From: Halomonas cerina
GTDB lineage: Bacteria > Pseudomonadota > Gammaproteobacteria > Pseudomonadales > Halomonadaceae
Length of the DNA: 64,000 bases
Assembly (NCBI RefSeq): GCF_014192215.1
Contig: NZ_JACHXP010000013.1
Span: 1-64,000, forward strand
Direction: 5' to 3'
In this document: piece after piece, positions 25,521 to 36,950 of the stretch
Numbering within the stretch: position 1 is the stretch's first letter
Layout: the number at the start of each line of letters is the position of its first letter
Made by a program: the position numbers and the translations under genes
Notes under the pieces: generated by a model
The model's input: the letters and a program-made list of their open reading frames with translations, nothing else
Told to the model about the DNA's origin: nothing
Database searches by the model: none

Positions 25521-26986
25521 AGCGTCACCCCCGGCGGCAGCTTGTCGGGCAGGTGCAGGTCCTCGCTCTCCATGGAGGCCACCGGATAGGCGCAGTAGTC
25601 GGCGGCATAGTAGGCACTGGGGCGATGGTTGCCGCTCTCCCCCACCCCGCCGAAGGGCGCGTCACCGGAGGCGCCGGTGGTCTGGCGGTTCCAGTTGACG
25701 ATGCCGGCGCGGATACGCAGCAGGAAGTCCTCCCAGTCGGCCTGCTCGCCGCCGATCAGACCGGCGGACAGGCCGTAGCGGGTGTCGTTGGCCAGGCGCA
25801 GCGCCTCGTCCCAGTCGCGGTAGCGATGGACCTTGAGCAGCGGACCGAAGTGCTCCTCGTCGGGAATCGCCAGGCCGGTGACATCGATCAGCGCGGGCGT
25901 GAGCAGACTGGTGCCCTCCGCCAGGCACTCCATGCGCGACAGCACGACGCCGCCCCGGGCCTCGAGGTCGTCCTGAACCGCGAGCAGGCCGTCGGCGGCC
26001 GCCACGCTCACCAAGCCGCCGTAGAAGGGGGCCGGGTCGCTGAACTGGCCGGCCACGTGCAGACGTGAGATGGCATCACTCAAGGCATCGAGCAGGTGGT
26101 CGCCCACCTGCCCCTCCGGCACGATCAGCCGACGCGCACAGGTGCAGCGCTGACCGCCGGAGAGGAACGCCGACTGCAGGATGGTCAGCACCGTGGCGTC
26201 CTGGTCGGGCACGTCCCGGACCACCAGCGGGTTGTTGCCGCCGAGCTCCAGGGCCAGGATCTTGTCGAGCTGCCCGGCGAACTGGCGATGCAGCATCCCC
26301 CCGACCCGGGCACTGCCGGTGAACAACAGGCCATCGATGCCGGAATGAGCGGACAGCGCCTGGCCCACCGGGGCCGCGCCCTGCACCAGGTTGACCACCC
26401 CCTCGGGCAAGCCGGCCTCGCGCCAGCACTGCAGGGTCAGGTCGGCGGTCAGCGGGGTCTGCTCGCTGGGCTTGAAGACCACGCTGTTGCCGGCCAGCAG
26501 CGCCGGCACGATGTGCCCGTTGGGCAGGTGGCCCGGGAAGTTGTAGGGGCCGAACACCGCCATCACCCCGTGGGGGCGGTGGCGTAGCACCGCCCGGGTC
26601 TCGCCCAGGTCGCGCTCGCGCTCGCCGGTGCGCTCCCGATAGGCGCGGATGGAAATCGCCACCTTGCCGATCATCGCCCCCACCTCGGTGCGCGCCTCCC
26701 ACAGCGGCTTGCCGGTCTCGCCGGCGATCGCCGTGGCCAGGGCCTCGCGGTGGCGCTCCAGCACCTCGCGGAAGCGCTCGACCAGCGCCTGGCGCTCGGC
26801 GAAGGGCTGGCGCGCCCAGGCCGTGGAGGCCGCCCGGGCCGCCTCCACGGCGGCGCCCACCTGGGCCTCGGAGGCGGCATGGCCCTGCCACAGCGTGTCG
26901 CCCGAGACCGGGTCCTGCTTGGCGAAAGCCTCGGCCTCGCCGTCTTGCCATTGGCTGCCGATCAGCAGCCGTTGCGTCGCCTTCAT
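25517..26986 (-). CDS. astD: Succinylglutamate-semialdehyde dehydrogenase AstD
   Basis: A 489-residue aldehyde dehydrogenase that oxidises N-succinylglutamate 5-semialdehyde to N-succinylglutamate with NAD+. It carries [22 protein letters not shown], the [12 protein letters not shown] nucleotide loop, the active-site [11 protein letters not shown], and the catalytic cysteine in [11 protein letters not shown]. Length and order fit AstD. ATG 26986 has GGAGG upstream and overlaps the stop of aruG by one base (TGATG), so expression is coupled. Confidence 0.93.
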   Translation of the reverse strand: MKATQRLLIGSQWQDGEAEAFAKQDPVSGDTLWQGHAASEAQVGAAVEAARAASTAWARQPFAERQALVERFREVLERHREALATAIAGETGKPLWEARTEVGAMIGKVAISIRAYRERTGERERDLGETRAVLRHRPHGVMAVFGPYNFPGHLPNGHIVPALLAGNSVVFKPSEQTPLTADLTLQCWREAGLPEGVVNLVQGAAPVGQALSAHSGIDGLLFTGSARVGGMLHRQFAGQLDKILALELGGNNPLVVRDVPDQDATVLTILQSAFLSGGQRCTCARRLIVPEGQVGDHLLDALSDAISRLHVAGQFSDPAPFYGGLVSVAAADGLLAVQDDLEARGGVVLSRMECLAEGTSLLTPALIDVTGLAIPDEEHFGPLLKVHRYRDWDEALRLANDTRYGLSAGLIGGEQADWEDFLLRIRAGIVNWNRQTTGASGDAPFGGVGESGNHRPSAYYAADYCAYPVASMESEDLHLPDKLPPGVTL

Positions 26987-28032
26987 CACGCCTCCTTCTC
27001 GGTATCCAGAATACGCAGGGTGTCACCGGCGCCGACCTCGAGGCACGCGGCCTCCGCCTCGTCGAGCGTCAGCACGCCGTTCGCATCGGGGCCGCGCCCC
27101 ACCCAGGTGGCGCGGAAATCGACCATCGCGGTGGTGGCGGCCAGCCAGCGCGGGCGCGGGGCCTGCGCCGGCTCGCCGGCCTTGACCTCCACCCGGCAGC
27201 GCTGCGACAGCCTCACCCCGCGTACGTCATCGATGTAGGCCTCCACGGTGGGGCCGCCGTCGAAGATGTCGACATAGCCTTCCCAGCGCAGGCCCTGCTG
27301 CTTGAGCATGGCCAGCGCCGGCCGCGTATGCTCGTGGACCTGGCCGATGCAGGCGCGGGCCGCCTCGGAGAGGAAGGGGGTATAGATCGGGAACTTGGGC
27401 ATCAGCTCGCCGATGAAGCTCTTTTGCCCCAGCCCGGTCAGTCGGTCGGCCTCATCGAAGTCGAGAGGAAAGAAGTGGCTGCCCAGGCATTCCCAGAAGG
27501 GGCTCTTGCCCCGTGCGTCGAAGACGCCGCGCATCTCGGCGAGCACCTTGTCGGGAAAGCGGTCGCGGAACTCGGCCATGAACAGCCAGCGCACCATCGA
27601 CAGCAGCCCCCCGTTGCGCTGGTGACGCCGGTCGCCGCCGCGATACTCGGGGCGCAGGAACAGCGAGGCCACCTCGGCGTCGCCGGTATGGTCGGAACTC
27701 AGGAACAGGGTATCGATGGTGCGGTGCAGGTCGAGCTGCACCGAGGAGTGAGCCAGGGTCCCCAGCCGATAATGGTAGAAGGGCACCTCGCGGCCCACCT
27801 GGCCCTCGATGGCGCAGCAACCGGCCAGCCGGCCGGTGGCATCGTCCTCGAGCACGAAGAAGTACAGGCGCTGGTCTACGGGGGTACGCTCCTCGAAGGC
27901 GCTCACCGCCGTCTCGATCTTCTGAGCCAGGAAGTCGCGATTGTCGGGCAGCGAAGTGAAGCCCACCCCGGTCTCCCGGGCCAGGGCCTGCAGCTCGTCC
28001 AGGTCGCCCTCGGCGATCGGTCGGATGCGCAT
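26986..28032 (-). CDS. astA: Arginine N-succinyltransferase, beta (AruG/AstA) subunit
   Basis: A 348-residue member of the GNAT-like arginine succinyltransferase family. It transfers succinyl from succinyl-CoA to the alpha-amino group of arginine, the first step of the pathway. MRIRPIAEGDLDELQALARETGVGFTSLP at the start and FPLDFDEADRLTGLGQKSFIGELMPKFPIY in the middle are typical. The GYVDIFDGGPTVEAY motif is close to the C-terminus. The paralogue upstream forms the other subunit, as AruF and AruG do in Pseudomonas. ATG 28032 overlaps the upstream stop. Confidence 0.9.
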   Translation of the reverse strand: MRIRPIAEGDLDELQALARETGVGFTSLPDNRDFLAQKIETAVSAFEERTPVDQRLYFFVLEDDATGRLAGCCAIEGQVGREVPFYHYRLGTLAHSSVQLDLHRTIDTLFLSSDHTGDAEVASLFLRPEYRGGDRRHQRNGGLLSMVRWLFMAEFRDRFPDKVLAEMRGVFDARGKSPFWECLGSHFFPLDFDEADRLTGLGQKSFIGELMPKFPIYTPFLSEAARACIGQVHEHTRPALAMLKQQGLRWEGYVDIFDGGPTVEAYIDDVRGVRLSQRCRVEVKAGEPAQAPRPRWLAATTAMVDFRATWVGRGPDANGVLTLDEAEAACLEVGAGDTLRILDTEKEA

Positions 28033-29102
28033 CACAGCTCTCCCTCGTCGTAGCCCGGGTCATGCTCGTCGCCCGGCAGTGTCAGCGGTGCGGCCAGCAC
28101 GGCACGTCCCTCTTCCACGCCCAGCCGCTCGGCGTGCTCCGGCGAGAGCATCAGCTGGCCGGTGGGCGACAGCGCATAGCGCGCCACCATGCAGCGGAAG
28201 TCGTGGAGCCGCTGGTTGGCCACCAGGGCCGGCTCGGCATCCGGCAAGGCATGGGTGGGGCGGATACGCACGGGGTGCCAGGCGGCGCGCCGGAAGCTCT
28301 GCAGGCGATCGCGTTCGCCCTTGATCACCGGGCCGGCATCGAAGATGTCGACGTGGCGCGAGCGCAGGAAACCCTCGGCGAGCATCTCGGCGATGGCATC
28401 TTCATGGTCGGGATGCTCACGGCCGATAGCGGCCCGGGCCATGGGCGTGAGCAGCGCTAGGTAGAGCGGGAACTGCGGCATCACCTCGGCGATAAAGCTC
28501 TTCGAGCGCACCCCCGCGATGTAGTTGATCTCCTGGTAGTCACGCACGAAGAAGTGGCGCCCCACGCTGTCCCAGAACGGTGACTGGTGATCGTCGTCCA
28601 GGTAGCCGGGCAGGGCCATGGCGAGGATCTCGGCGAAGCGTTCCGGGTACTGGGCGATGAACATCAGCCGCGCCCGGCGCAGTAAGCTCTCCGCACTGGT
28701 CCCCCGATAGCGCGGATCGAGCGAGTAGGCGCATAGCAGGCTCGCCTCCGAGACCTCGTGGGACAGCGACAGGGTCGGCACCTCGCGTCGCACATCGAGT
28801 TGCTGCGAAGCGTGGATCAGGGTCTCCTGACGATAGGTATAATAGGCTTCCCGGGCACCGGCCTGGGCACGGATGGTGGCCGTGCCGACCACCTCGCCGC
28901 GCTCCAGGTCCTCGAGCACGAAGGTATAGTGCTCGTCACCGGGAAACTCTACCTCGGCCTCGAAGGCGCGCTGGGAGCGCGCGATGCGCTCCTCGAGGCG
29001 GTCCCGGTGGGCCGGTAGATTGGTCAGTCGCGGCGTGGCGCTGCCGGCCAGCCGCTCCAGGGCCGGCAGGTCCGCCGGTCGGGTGGGTCGCACGACCAGC
29101 AT
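28032..29102 (-). CDS. aruF: Arginine/ornithine N-succinyltransferase, alpha (AruF) subunit
   Basis: The 356-residue product begins MLVVRPTRPADLPALERLAG, as AruF proteins do, and shares the family segments (SPFWDSVGRHFFVRDYQEINYIAG, SRHVDIFDAGPVIKGER) with its neighbour. The two form the heteromeric succinyltransferase; the alpha subunit is reported to be the ornithine/arginine-active partner in Pseudomonas. ATG 29102 was chosen for its GGAG 8 bases upstream. Longer in-frame starts at 29138 and a GTG at 29156 overlapping the astC stop are possible. Sequence similarity between the two subunits is moderate, reflecting an old duplication. Confidence 0.88.
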   Translation of the reverse strand: MLVVRPTRPADLPALERLAGSATPRLTNLPAHRDRLEERIARSQRAFEAEVEFPGDEHYTFVLEDLERGEVVGTATIRAQAGAREAYYTYRQETLIHASQQLDVRREVPTLSLSHEVSEASLLCAYSLDPRYRGTSAESLLRRARLMFIAQYPERFAEILAMALPGYLDDDHQSPFWDSVGRHFFVRDYQEINYIAGVRSKSFIAEVMPQFPLYLALLTPMARAAIGREHPDHEDAIAEMLAEGFLRSRHVDIFDAGPVIKGERDRLQSFRRAAWHPVRIRPTHALPDAEPALVANQRLHDFRCMVARYALSPTGQLMLSPEHAERLGVEEGRAVLAAPLTLPGDEHDPGYDEGEL

Positions 29103-29152
29103 GGCAGGGTCTCCGGAGGTGGCACGGGGGTCCGGCATCGCGGGGCCAGGGC

Positions 29153-30415
<1,263 letters not shown>

Positions 30416-30555
30416 TCATTGGAGTATAGGGACCCCCCACGCGGGGAGCTTTCAGCAATGGGACGGTGACTTGTGAAAACGCAACGGCGTGACATGGCTC
30501 CCCGCCTGCGTGCGTTTTCGGGTAGGCTTGAGCCCCTCAAGTGAGGAGTCCTGTC

Positions 30556-31173
30556 ATGTTCAATACCACGGCCTGGAACCGGATCCGCTACGGCCTCTAT
30601 GCGCCGGTCTACGACCTGGTGGCCGCGCGCGCCTTCCGTCGCGCGCGACGCGAGGCACTGGCCCAGGTCGCCTGGCGTCCCGATATGCGAGTGCTGCTGG
30701 TGGGCGCCGGTACCGGGCTCGACCTGGCCTTTCTGCCGCGGGATGTCGAGGTGCACGCCACCGACCTCGCCCCGGCCATGGTGCGCCGGCTCGAGCGCCG
30801 TGCCGCGGGGCTCGGCCGGGACGTTCGGGCCACGGTCATGGACGCCGAGGCCCTGCACTTCCCCGACGGCCACTTCGACGTGGTGGTGATGCACCTGATC
30901 CTGGCGGTGATGCCCGACCCGGCCCACGGCCTGGCCGAGGTCCGCCGGGTACTGAAGCCCGATGGCCAGCTGTGCGTGATGGACAAGTTCCAGGCCGATG
31001 ATCGCCCCGCCGGGCTGGCGCGGCGCGTTCTGAACGGCATCACCTCGGCCATCGCCACCGATATCACCCGCCAGGCCCGCCCGCTGCTCGAGGCGGGCGG
31101 CTTTGTCATAGAGCAGGATACCCCGGTGCTGGCGGGCTCGCTGTTCCGGGCCCTGCTGGCCCGTCCCAGCTAA
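30556..31173 (+). CDS. Class I SAM-dependent methyltransferase
   Basis: A 205-residue protein with the SAM-binding motif VLLVGAGTGLDLAFLP (about residues 46-61), VHATDLAPAMVRRLE (motif II) and DVVVMHLILAVMPDP (motif IV-like), ending with motif VLKPDGQLCVMDKF. It resembles UbiE-type and phospholipid N-methyltransferases, but the acceptor cannot be decided. ATG 30556 has GAGGAG 8 bases upstream. It is divergent from astC and followed by the convergent regulator gene, so it is likely a single transcript. Confidence 0.82.
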   Translation: MFNTTAWNRIRYGLYAPVYDLVAARAFRRARREALAQVAWRPDMRVLLVGAGTGLDLAFLPRDVEVHATDLAPAMVRRLERRAAGLGRDVRATVMDAEALHFPDGHFDVVVMHLILAVMPDPAHGLAEVRRVLKPDGQLCVMDKFQADDRPAGLARRVLNGITSAIATDITRQARPLLEAGGFVIEQDTPVLAGSLFRALLARPS

Positions 31174-31179
31174 GCGACG

Positions 31180-32157
31180 TCAGGCCAGCCGCTCCTCCCG
31201 GGGGGGAATCCCGAAGTGGTTACGATAGGCGGTGGAGAAGTGTGCCGCCGAGGAGAAGCCGGTGAGCAGCGCGATCTCCCCCGCCGGCCGGTCACTCTCG
31301 CGCAGCAGGCGCCGCGCCCGCTGCAGACGCAGGTCGAGGTAATAGCGACTGGGAACGGCCTGCAGGTACTTCTTGCAGAGGCGCTCGAGTTGGCGTCGGG
31401 AGATCCCCAGGTGCGCGGCCAGTTCGTGGGTGGTGAGCGGCTCCTCGATATTCGCCTCCATCAGCGCCACCGCCTCGCGAAGGCTTGGCGGCGCATGACC
31501 GAGTCGGGTGCGCAGCGATACCTGCGGGGGCTCGTCGCCCATGCGGATCCGCTCCAGCACGAAGTGCTCGGAGATACGTTCGGCCAGCCCCGTGCCATGC
31601 TGGCTGCCGACCAGGGTCATCATCATGTCCATGGCAGCCGTGCCGCCGCCACAGGTCAAGCGGTCACGGTCGATCTCGAACAACTGCCGGGAGAGCCGGA
31701 CCCGCGGGTAGGCTGCGGCGAAGGCCTCGAAACGCGACCAGGAGAGCGTGGCCCGGTAGCCATCCAGCACCCCCGCCCGAGCCAACACCTCGGGACCGCC
31801 ACCAATACCCCCGAGCACCACACGGGCGGCGGCCAGCCGGCGTAGCCAATCGAGTAGCGACGCGGGCACGCGGCCGGTCAGTGGCCCCGGAGCACAGATC
31901 AGCAGCAGGTCCAGCGTCTCGTCCGTCTCGCCGGCGCAGGCGTGGGGTACCAGGGCCTGTTGCGAGCCGCTGATGACCGGCCGCTCTTCCAGGCCGAAGA
32001 CGGTCAATCGATAGAGGGGCCGCGCCTGCAGGCGATTGGCGACGGCCAGCGGCTCGGTGGCGCAGGCCTGGGCCAACAGCGAGAAGCCGGGCAACACCAC
32101 GATCCCCACGTGCCGCATGACCGGCATGGCCGAGGTGGCAAAGGGGGCGTCGGACAT
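31180..32157 (-). CDS. GlxA/ArgR-type AraC-family transcriptional regulator
   Basis: A 325-residue protein with an N-terminal DJ-1/PfpI-like domain (about 15-200) and a C-terminal AraC DNA-binding domain with two helix-turn-helix units (LTTHELAAHLGISRRQLERLCKKYLQAVPSRYYLDLRLQRA, then GEIALLTGFSSAAHFSTAYRNHFGIPP). In Pseudomonas the ArgR protein of this architecture activates the aru operon in response to arginine and lies near it; the position 0.8 kb from astC here suggests the same role. The gene name is not assigned because related GlxA, CdhR and GbdR proteins look alike. Confidence 0.8.
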   Translation of the reverse strand: MSDAPFATSAMPVMRHVGIVVLPGFSLLAQACATEPLAVANRLQARPLYRLTVFGLEERPVISGSQQALVPHACAGETDETLDLLLICAPGPLTGRVPASLLDWLRRLAAARVVLGGIGGGPEVLARAGVLDGYRATLSWSRFEAFAAAYPRVRLSRQLFEIDRDRLTCGGGTAAMDMMMTLVGSQHGTGLAERISEHFVLERIRMGDEPPQVSLRTRLGHAPPSLREAVALMEANIEEPLTTHELAAHLGISRRQLERLCKKYLQAVPSRYYLDLRLQRARRLLRESDRPAGEIALLTGFSSAAHFSTAYRNHFGIPPREERLA

Positions 32158-32269
32158 TGCGGGCTCTCGTGACGGATCGGCTCTCCATTCTATCCGAAGG
32201 CGATCGCCACGACAGCCACGCGCTTTGTCCCCAAGCCGCCTGCCAGGCCAACCGTGGGGCCCTCACGAG

Positions 32270-32479
32270 CTAGCCGACGATCCCCATCACCAGCAGGGCG
32301 ATCACCAACACGACCACCGCCGCGATCAGCACAATCAGCAGCCAGGACATGCCCCCGGAGGACTGCCGGGCCTCGGGCTGGTCCTCGTCCGGCTCGGGGT
32401 GCTCGTAATCCTCGGGCTTGTGCACGCTCTTGAGGTGCGCGAGTTCCTCTTCCGGGGTCTTGCTTTCCCTGGTATCCAT
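32270..32479 (-). CDS. Small C-terminal-anchored membrane protein
   Basis: A 69-residue protein with an acidic N-terminus (MDTRESKTPEEELAHLKS) and one transmembrane helix at the end (MSWLLIVLIAAVVVLVIALLV, about residues 44-64). A perfect AGGAGGT ribosome site precedes its start, which strongly supports it as a gene. It resembles other small Halomonas-type tail-anchored proteins; function unknown. Confidence 0.65.
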   Translation of the reverse strand: MDTRESKTPEEELAHLKSVHKPEDYEHPEPDEDQPEARQSSGGMSWLLIVLIAAVVVLVIALLVMGIVG

Positions 32480-32534
32480 CCAGACCTCCTTGAGCTCAGT
32501 AGAGAATCAGGGCAGGGCGCCGGCAAGCCGGGCC

Positions 32535-33746
32535 CTATACCGTTACGACATCGAACTGCACCACGGGATCCACATCGGCCTCGTAATCGACGTCGTCGCG
32601 CTCGAAGCCGAACAGCTTGAGGAACTCGTGCTTGTACCCAGCATAGTCGGTGATCTCGAAGAGGTTGTCGGTAGTCACCTGGGGCCAGAGCTCCTTGCAG
32701 GCCTGCTGGACGTCGTCACGCAACTCCCAGTCATCCAGGCGCAGGCGGCCGGCCTCATCGGTTTCGAGCCTGCCACCCTGCCCTTCACCGGCATAGAGGC
32801 GCTCGGCGAACAGCCGGTTGAGCTGCTCGATGGTCCCCTCGTGAAGCCCCTTCTCCTTCATCACCCGGTAGACCATGGCGATGTAGAGCGGCATGACCGG
32901 GATGGCGGCGCTGGCCTGGGTGACCACCGACTTGAGCACCGCCACGTTGGCGCCGCCGCCCTTCGCGGCCAGACGCCGGTCGATCTCGCCGGCGGCACGG
33001 TCCAGGTCTTCCTTGGCCTTGCCCAGCGCCCCGTGCCAGTAGATCGGCCAGGTGATCTCGGTGCCGATGTAGCTGAAGGCGACACTACGGGCGCCGGGGG
33101 CGAGCACACCGGCACGGTCCAGAGCATCGATCCACAGCTCCCAGTCCTCACCGCCCATCACCGCCTTGGTGTCCTCGATTTCCTGCTCGGTGGCGGGTTC
33201 CACCTCGGCCTCGATGATGGCGTCCTTGTTGGTGTCGATGGCGGTGGCGCGGTAGGGCTCGCCGATCGGCTTGAGGACCGAGCGCTTCACTTCGCCGCTG
33301 TCGGGCAGCCGGCGCACCGGCGAGGCCAACGAGTAGACCACCAGATCGACCTGGATCAGGTCCTGCTGAATCAGCTCGATGGCCTTCTCGCGGACCTCGT
33401 GAGAAAAGGCATCACCGTTGATCGACCTGCTGTAGAACCCTTCGGCCTTGGCGAACCGATCGAAGGCGGCGCTGTTGTACCAGCCGGCGGTGCCCGGCTT
33501 CTTCTCGGTACCCGGCTTCTCGAAGAATACCCCCAGGGTGTCGGCGCCGTAACCGAAGGCGGCGGTGACGCGTGCCGCCAGGCCATAGCCGCTGGAGGCG
33601 CCAATCACCAGCACCTTCTTCGGTCCCTTCTCCGTGTCGAACTGACGGGCGCGGGTCGTCTCGATCTGCTCGAGCACGTTCCGCTCGCAGCCGACGGGAT
33701 GGGTGGTGGTGCAGATGAAACCGCGTACCTTGGGCTTGATGATCAC
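32535..33746 (-). CDS. fabV: Trans-2-enoyl-ACP/CoA reductase FabV
   Basis: A 403-residue enzyme that performs the last step of fatty acid elongation, reducing enoyl-ACP with NADH, and is naturally triclosan-resistant. It begins [23 protein letters not shown], followed by the cofactor loop [14 protein letters not shown]. The active-site Tyr-x8-Lys is seen in [20 protein letters not shown] at 33746 is chosen as start because AAGAGG precedes it and the family starts at this point; an in-frame ATG 15 bases upstream lacks a ribosome site. Ordinary FabI was not seen in the window. Confidence 0.93.
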   Translation of the reverse strand: MIIKPKVRGFICTTTHPVGCERNVLEQIETTRARQFDTEKGPKKVLVIGASSGYGLAARVTAAFGYGADTLGVFFEKPGTEKKPGTAGWYNSAAFDRFAKAEGFYSRSINGDAFSHEVREKAIELIQQDLIQVDLVVYSLASPVRRLPDSGEVKRSVLKPIGEPYRATAIDTNKDAIIEAEVEPATEQEIEDTKAVMGGEDWELWIDALDRAGVLAPGARSVAFSYIGTEITWPIYWHGALGKAKEDLDRAAGEIDRRLAAKGGGANVAVLKSVVTQASAAIPVMPLYIAMVYRVMKEKGLHEGTIEQLNRLFAERLYAGEGQGGRLETDEAGRLRLDDWELRDDVQQACKELWPQVTTDNLFEITDYAGYKHEFLKLFGFERDDVDYEADVDPVVQFDVVTV

Positions 33747-33908
33747 GACAGACCTCTTCATTGGACGGGGCGCGCGTGAGGTGACGCCGCCCGGGATGTA
33801 CAGGGTTCGGTGGCGACATTCTAGCGGCCCGCGCCCGGACTGTCCGCCCTTGAGCGAGAACGATGGCTGGGGCAGGATGCTCGACACGCCCCCTTGCAGG
33901 AGACCCCC

Positions 33909-34295
33909 ATGGACGCGCAGACCCTGGTCGACGAGCGCGGCGAGCTCTGGCTGGCCCTGGCGCCACTGTGGCTGGAACGGGAGCCGCGGGAGACCGACTA
34001 CGCCCGCATGGTCGAAGTGATCCAGCGCCATGACCTGACGGTCCACGAGCTGGAATGGGTGTTTCGACTGGAGCTGGCCCCGGTGCTGGCCCGCCAGCAG
34101 ATGTCGGTGGTCGGCGAGTGGCGGGCCTTCGACGACTACAAGCTGATGCGCCAGCTGGTCGCCCACAACCTGCGCCTCACGGGATGGCGACGCAAGAGCT
34201 GGGCCCTGTTTTCCGGCCTCACCACCATGATGACGCGTCATCGCTGGCACGAGCTGATGGGACGCGTGCTGGTGGCCCGCGGCGAGACCCTGTGA
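33909..34295 (+). CDS. Conserved hypothetical protein (DUF7079-like)
   Basis: A 128-residue, helical and Trp-rich protein beginning [23 protein letters not shown]. The segment [45 protein letters not shown] resembles DUF7079-type proteins as I remember them, whose role is unknown. CAGGAG is 9 bases upstream of ATG 33909. It is divergent from fabV and followed by a convergent glutathione peroxidase gene three bases away. Confidence 0.6.
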   Translation: MDAQTLVDERGELWLALAPLWLEREPRETDYARMVEVIQRHDLTVHELEWVFRLELAPVLARQQMSVVGEWRAFDDYKLMRQLVAHNLRLTGWRRKSWALFSGLTTMMTRHRWHELMGRVLVARGETL

Positions 34296-34298
34296 GGC

Positions 34299-34784
34299 TC
34301 AGGTCTCGTCCAGGGCCTGCTCCAGTGCCTCGCGCAGCGCCGCCTCGCCGTCTCGCGGCGAGAAGCGCCGGATCACCCGGCCGTCGCGTCCTACCAGGAA
34401 CTTGGTGAAGTTCCACTTGATCATGCCGGTGCCCAGCACGCCGGGGGCCTTGTGTTTGAGCTCCACGAACAGCGGGTGCGCCTGGGGACCATTGACCTTC
34501 ACCTTCTCCATCAGCGGAAAGGTCACCCCGTACTCCCGGCTGCAGAAGGTACAGAAGTCCCGCGCCGACTCCGGCGACTGACGGGCAAACTGATTGCAGG
34601 GAAAGCCCAGCACCATGAAGCCTCGCTCGCGATAGCGACGATAGAGTCGCTCGAGATCACGCAGCTGGGGGGTAAAGCCGCACTGGCTGGCGACGTTGAC
34701 GATCAGCAGGACCTGGCCGCGCAGGGCGCGGAGATTGAAGGGTTCGCCGCCGTGGGTGCGGCAGTCGTGGTCGTGGATGGTCAT
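34299..34784 (-). CDS. Glutathione peroxidase family protein
   Basis: At 161 residues it has the usual bacterial GPx length. It has VNVASQCGFTPQ with the peroxidatic cysteine (C35), the conserved GFPCNQFARQSP containing the second Cys and Gln, and IKWNFTKFLVGRDG containing the Trp-Asn pair. Such enzymes reduce peroxides using thioredoxin or glutathione. It is probably cytoplasmic; no signal peptide. It overlaps no gene and is followed by the convergent DUF7079-like gene. Confidence 0.9.
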   Translation of the reverse strand: MTIHDHDCRTHGGEPFNLRALRGQVLLIVNVASQCGFTPQLRDLERLYRRYRERGFMVLGFPCNQFARQSPESARDFCTFCSREYGVTFPLMEKVKVNGPQAHPLFVELKHKAPGVLGTGMIKWNFTKFLVGRDGRVIRRFSPRDGEAALREALEQALDET

Positions 34785-34844
34785 GGAACGGACTCGCGGA
34801 CTTGACCTTCACGATGCCACGCCGCAACGATCAGCGCCAGTCCC

Positions 34845-36950
34845 TTACCGGCCAACCGGACGACGCGGCAAATGGCGACGGACCTCGCCCACCGAGCGCC
34901 GAAGGTGCCGTTGCCGTTCACGGCGCTCTGCGTCTTCGACAGGGGCATAGGCCAGGCGTTCCAGGTCCCGGGCACACGCCTCCAGCGCCTGCCCTGCGCG
35001 TCCCGCCTGCGGGACGATGCGCCGAAGGTGGGCAGCGGGCGATTCCCCCGGGCGCGCGCCCAGCCCGCGGCGGGCCAGCCAGGCCTGGAGCTCCCGGATC
35101 AGCATTCGCTCGTCACCTCGGACACGCAGGTAACGCCTGCCCCGACGGGCCAGCCGCGTCCCGCCGAGGGCCAGGACCAGCGCCCCGAGCAGCCCGAGGA
35201 ACGGTGACAGCGCCCCCTGGCCGGGCAGCCGAGCCGCCAGGAGGTCGAGCAGGCCCTCCAGTCGCCGGACCAGCTCGGCCACCAGCGTCCGCCGAGCCTC
35301 GTCCTGGTAGCCGACCACGCCGCGCTGCCAACGATACTCCAGCCGCTCCCAGCCCAGCCGCAGCTGATTGGCCCAGCCGAGTTCGCGCCATCGCAGGGGG
35401 GAGAAGGGGGCATCGGCCAGGAAGGCCTCGCTGCCGGCGACCGCCTGGGGTCCCTGCTCGATGCGCTCCGGGGCAATCGCCGCGGTGGGATCCAGGCGGC
35501 GCCAGGCACCGTGTCGCCAGACCTCGACCCAGGCGTGGGCATCGTAGTCGCGCACGGTGAAGTGACCCTCGGGATGGCGCTCGCCGCCCAGGAAACCGGC
35601 CACGACTCGCGCGGGAATGCCCGCCAACCGTGCCAGCATCGCGGTGGCCGAGGCGTAGTGGGTGCAGTAGCCAGCCCGGCTGTCGAAGAGGAAAGCGTCC
35701 ATGCGATCCGTGCCGGTCAGCCGCGGCGGCGACAGGGTGTAGCGGTACGGCGCCTGCCCGAAACGGGCCAGCACGGCACGCAGGTAGCGTTCCGGGTCGG
35801 CCCCGCTCTCGCGCCACAGGCGCCGGGCCAGCGCGCGGGTGCGGGGATTGCCGTCGCGGGGCAGCAGGGTGTGCCAGGTCAGGGGGACGGCACCGGGATA
35901 CGTCGGCGATATGCCACTGCTGGTCAACACCAGCAGGGCGCGGCTCTCCAGTGGCGCTCGCCCTTCCAGGGTGGCGTCCGACAAGAAGCGCTGGGGCTCA
36001 TCCACGGTCAACGGCGTTCCCAGGGAGGGCCGCCAGGGCCGACTGTCGGGCTCGAGCAGCAGCTCGGCCTCGAAGCGGGATTGCGCCTCGCCGGCCCAGG
36101 GCGAGCGCCGACCCGACCGAGCGACGCGCGCCGGCGGGACGCCAAGGGTGGCGGCCTGCTCCTCGGGGGTGACCCGGGACCAGCGGATGCCATCGAAGTG
36201 GGACAGGGTATAGACTCGCCAGTAGCGCTGCGCGGGGGAGGGCACCGGCCCCAGGAAGCGCGCCCGGAAGGCGCGGGCATCGCTGCGCGAGAGCTCGGCG
36301 ACATCTCCCGGGGCAATCGTGTCGGTCAGGCCAGTGGCGGCACGATCCAACTGCGGCATGGCCCATAGCGGCCCCAGCCGGGGCATCCCCAGAAACAGCA
36401 GGGCCATCAGGGGGGCCGAGAGCCCCAGCAACCAGGCCGTCTCGCCCCAGGCCTGGCGGAGGGTGGCGGCCCCCGCGAGCCAGATCAGCGACTGCACCAG
36501 CCAGGCCACCGCCACCAATGCGCCCGCCGCCATCAGCAGGCCTTGGTCATGAAGGAAAGCCACCGCCACCGCGACCAGGCCGATCATCACCAGCACCCGG
36601 GCATCTCGGCGATCGTGGGTTTCCAGCAGCTTGAGCAGGTAGACCCCGAGCAGCAGGCCGATCAGGCCTTCCATGCTGCCCAGGGTCCCGTACTGTGCCC
36701 TTAACCCCACCACCAGGCCGCCGACCGCCGCCAGTCGCAACAGCAGGCTCGCCCGGGGCAGGTGGCGACGCCGCTGCACGACCCGATAGCCGGCCACGCC
36801 CAAGGCTAGCCCCGCCAGCCAGGCCGGCAGGTACGCCAGGTGGAGGGCCAGCACCAGGCACTGGCCAATGAACAGGCGTCGCAGCATGGCCCCGTCGAGC
36901 CGGCGATTGTCGGTCAGCACGGTGGAGCAAGTGCCGCTGTGACGCCTCAT
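34845..36950 (-). CDS. TgpA-like transglutaminase membrane protein (DUF3488)
   Basis: A 701-residue protein with an N-terminal block of several transmembrane helices (about the first 190 residues), a periplasmic transglutaminase-like domain, and a C-terminal membrane helix plus a short cytoplasmic tail. The catalytic triad can be seen: Cys429 in AGYCTHYASA, His472 in HAWVEVW and Asp487 in DPTAAI. It resembles the essential Pseudomonas protein TgpA, which sits in the same MoxR-DUF58-TgpA gene order. ATG 36950 overlaps the DUF58 stop (ATGA). Substrate is unknown; likely a periplasmic peptide linkage. Confidence 0.88.
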   Translation of the reverse strand: MRRHSGTCSTVLTDNRRLDGAMLRRLFIGQCLVLALHLAYLPAWLAGLALGVAGYRVVQRRRHLPRASLLLRLAAVGGLVVGLRAQYGTLGSMEGLIGLLLGVYLLKLLETHDRRDARVLVMIGLVAVAVAFLHDQGLLMAAGALVAVAWLVQSLIWLAGAATLRQAWGETAWLLGLSAPLMALLFLGMPRLGPLWAMPQLDRAATGLTDTIAPGDVAELSRSDARAFRARFLGPVPSPAQRYWRVYTLSHFDGIRWSRVTPEEQAATLGVPPARVARSGRRSPWAGEAQSRFEAELLLEPDSRPWRPSLGTPLTVDEPQRFLSDATLEGRAPLESRALLVLTSSGISPTYPGAVPLTWHTLLPRDGNPRTRALARRLWRESGADPERYLRAVLARFGQAPYRYTLSPPRLTGTDRMDAFLFDSRAGYCTHYASATAMLARLAGIPARVVAGFLGGERHPEGHFTVRDYDAHAWVEVWRHGAWRRLDPTAAIAPERIEQGPQAVAGSEAFLADAPFSPLRWRELGWANQLRLGWERLEYRWQRGVVGYQDEARRTLVAELVRRLEGLLDLLAARLPGQGALSPFLGLLGALVLALGGTRLARRGRRYLRVRGDERMLIRELQAWLARRGLGARPGESPAAHLRRIVPQAGRAGQALEACARDLERLAYAPVEDAERRERQRHLRRSVGEVRRHLPRRPVGR

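Noticed and set aside
24063-25589. 508-codon open frame on the plus strand across astB
   Set aside because: It lies antisense to a clear astB, has the Val/Gly/His/Gln-rich look of GC-driven shadow frames, and has no motif.
32418-33779. 453-codon plus-strand frame across fabV
   Set aside because: It is the reverse shadow of fabV, with no ribosome site or recognisable domain.
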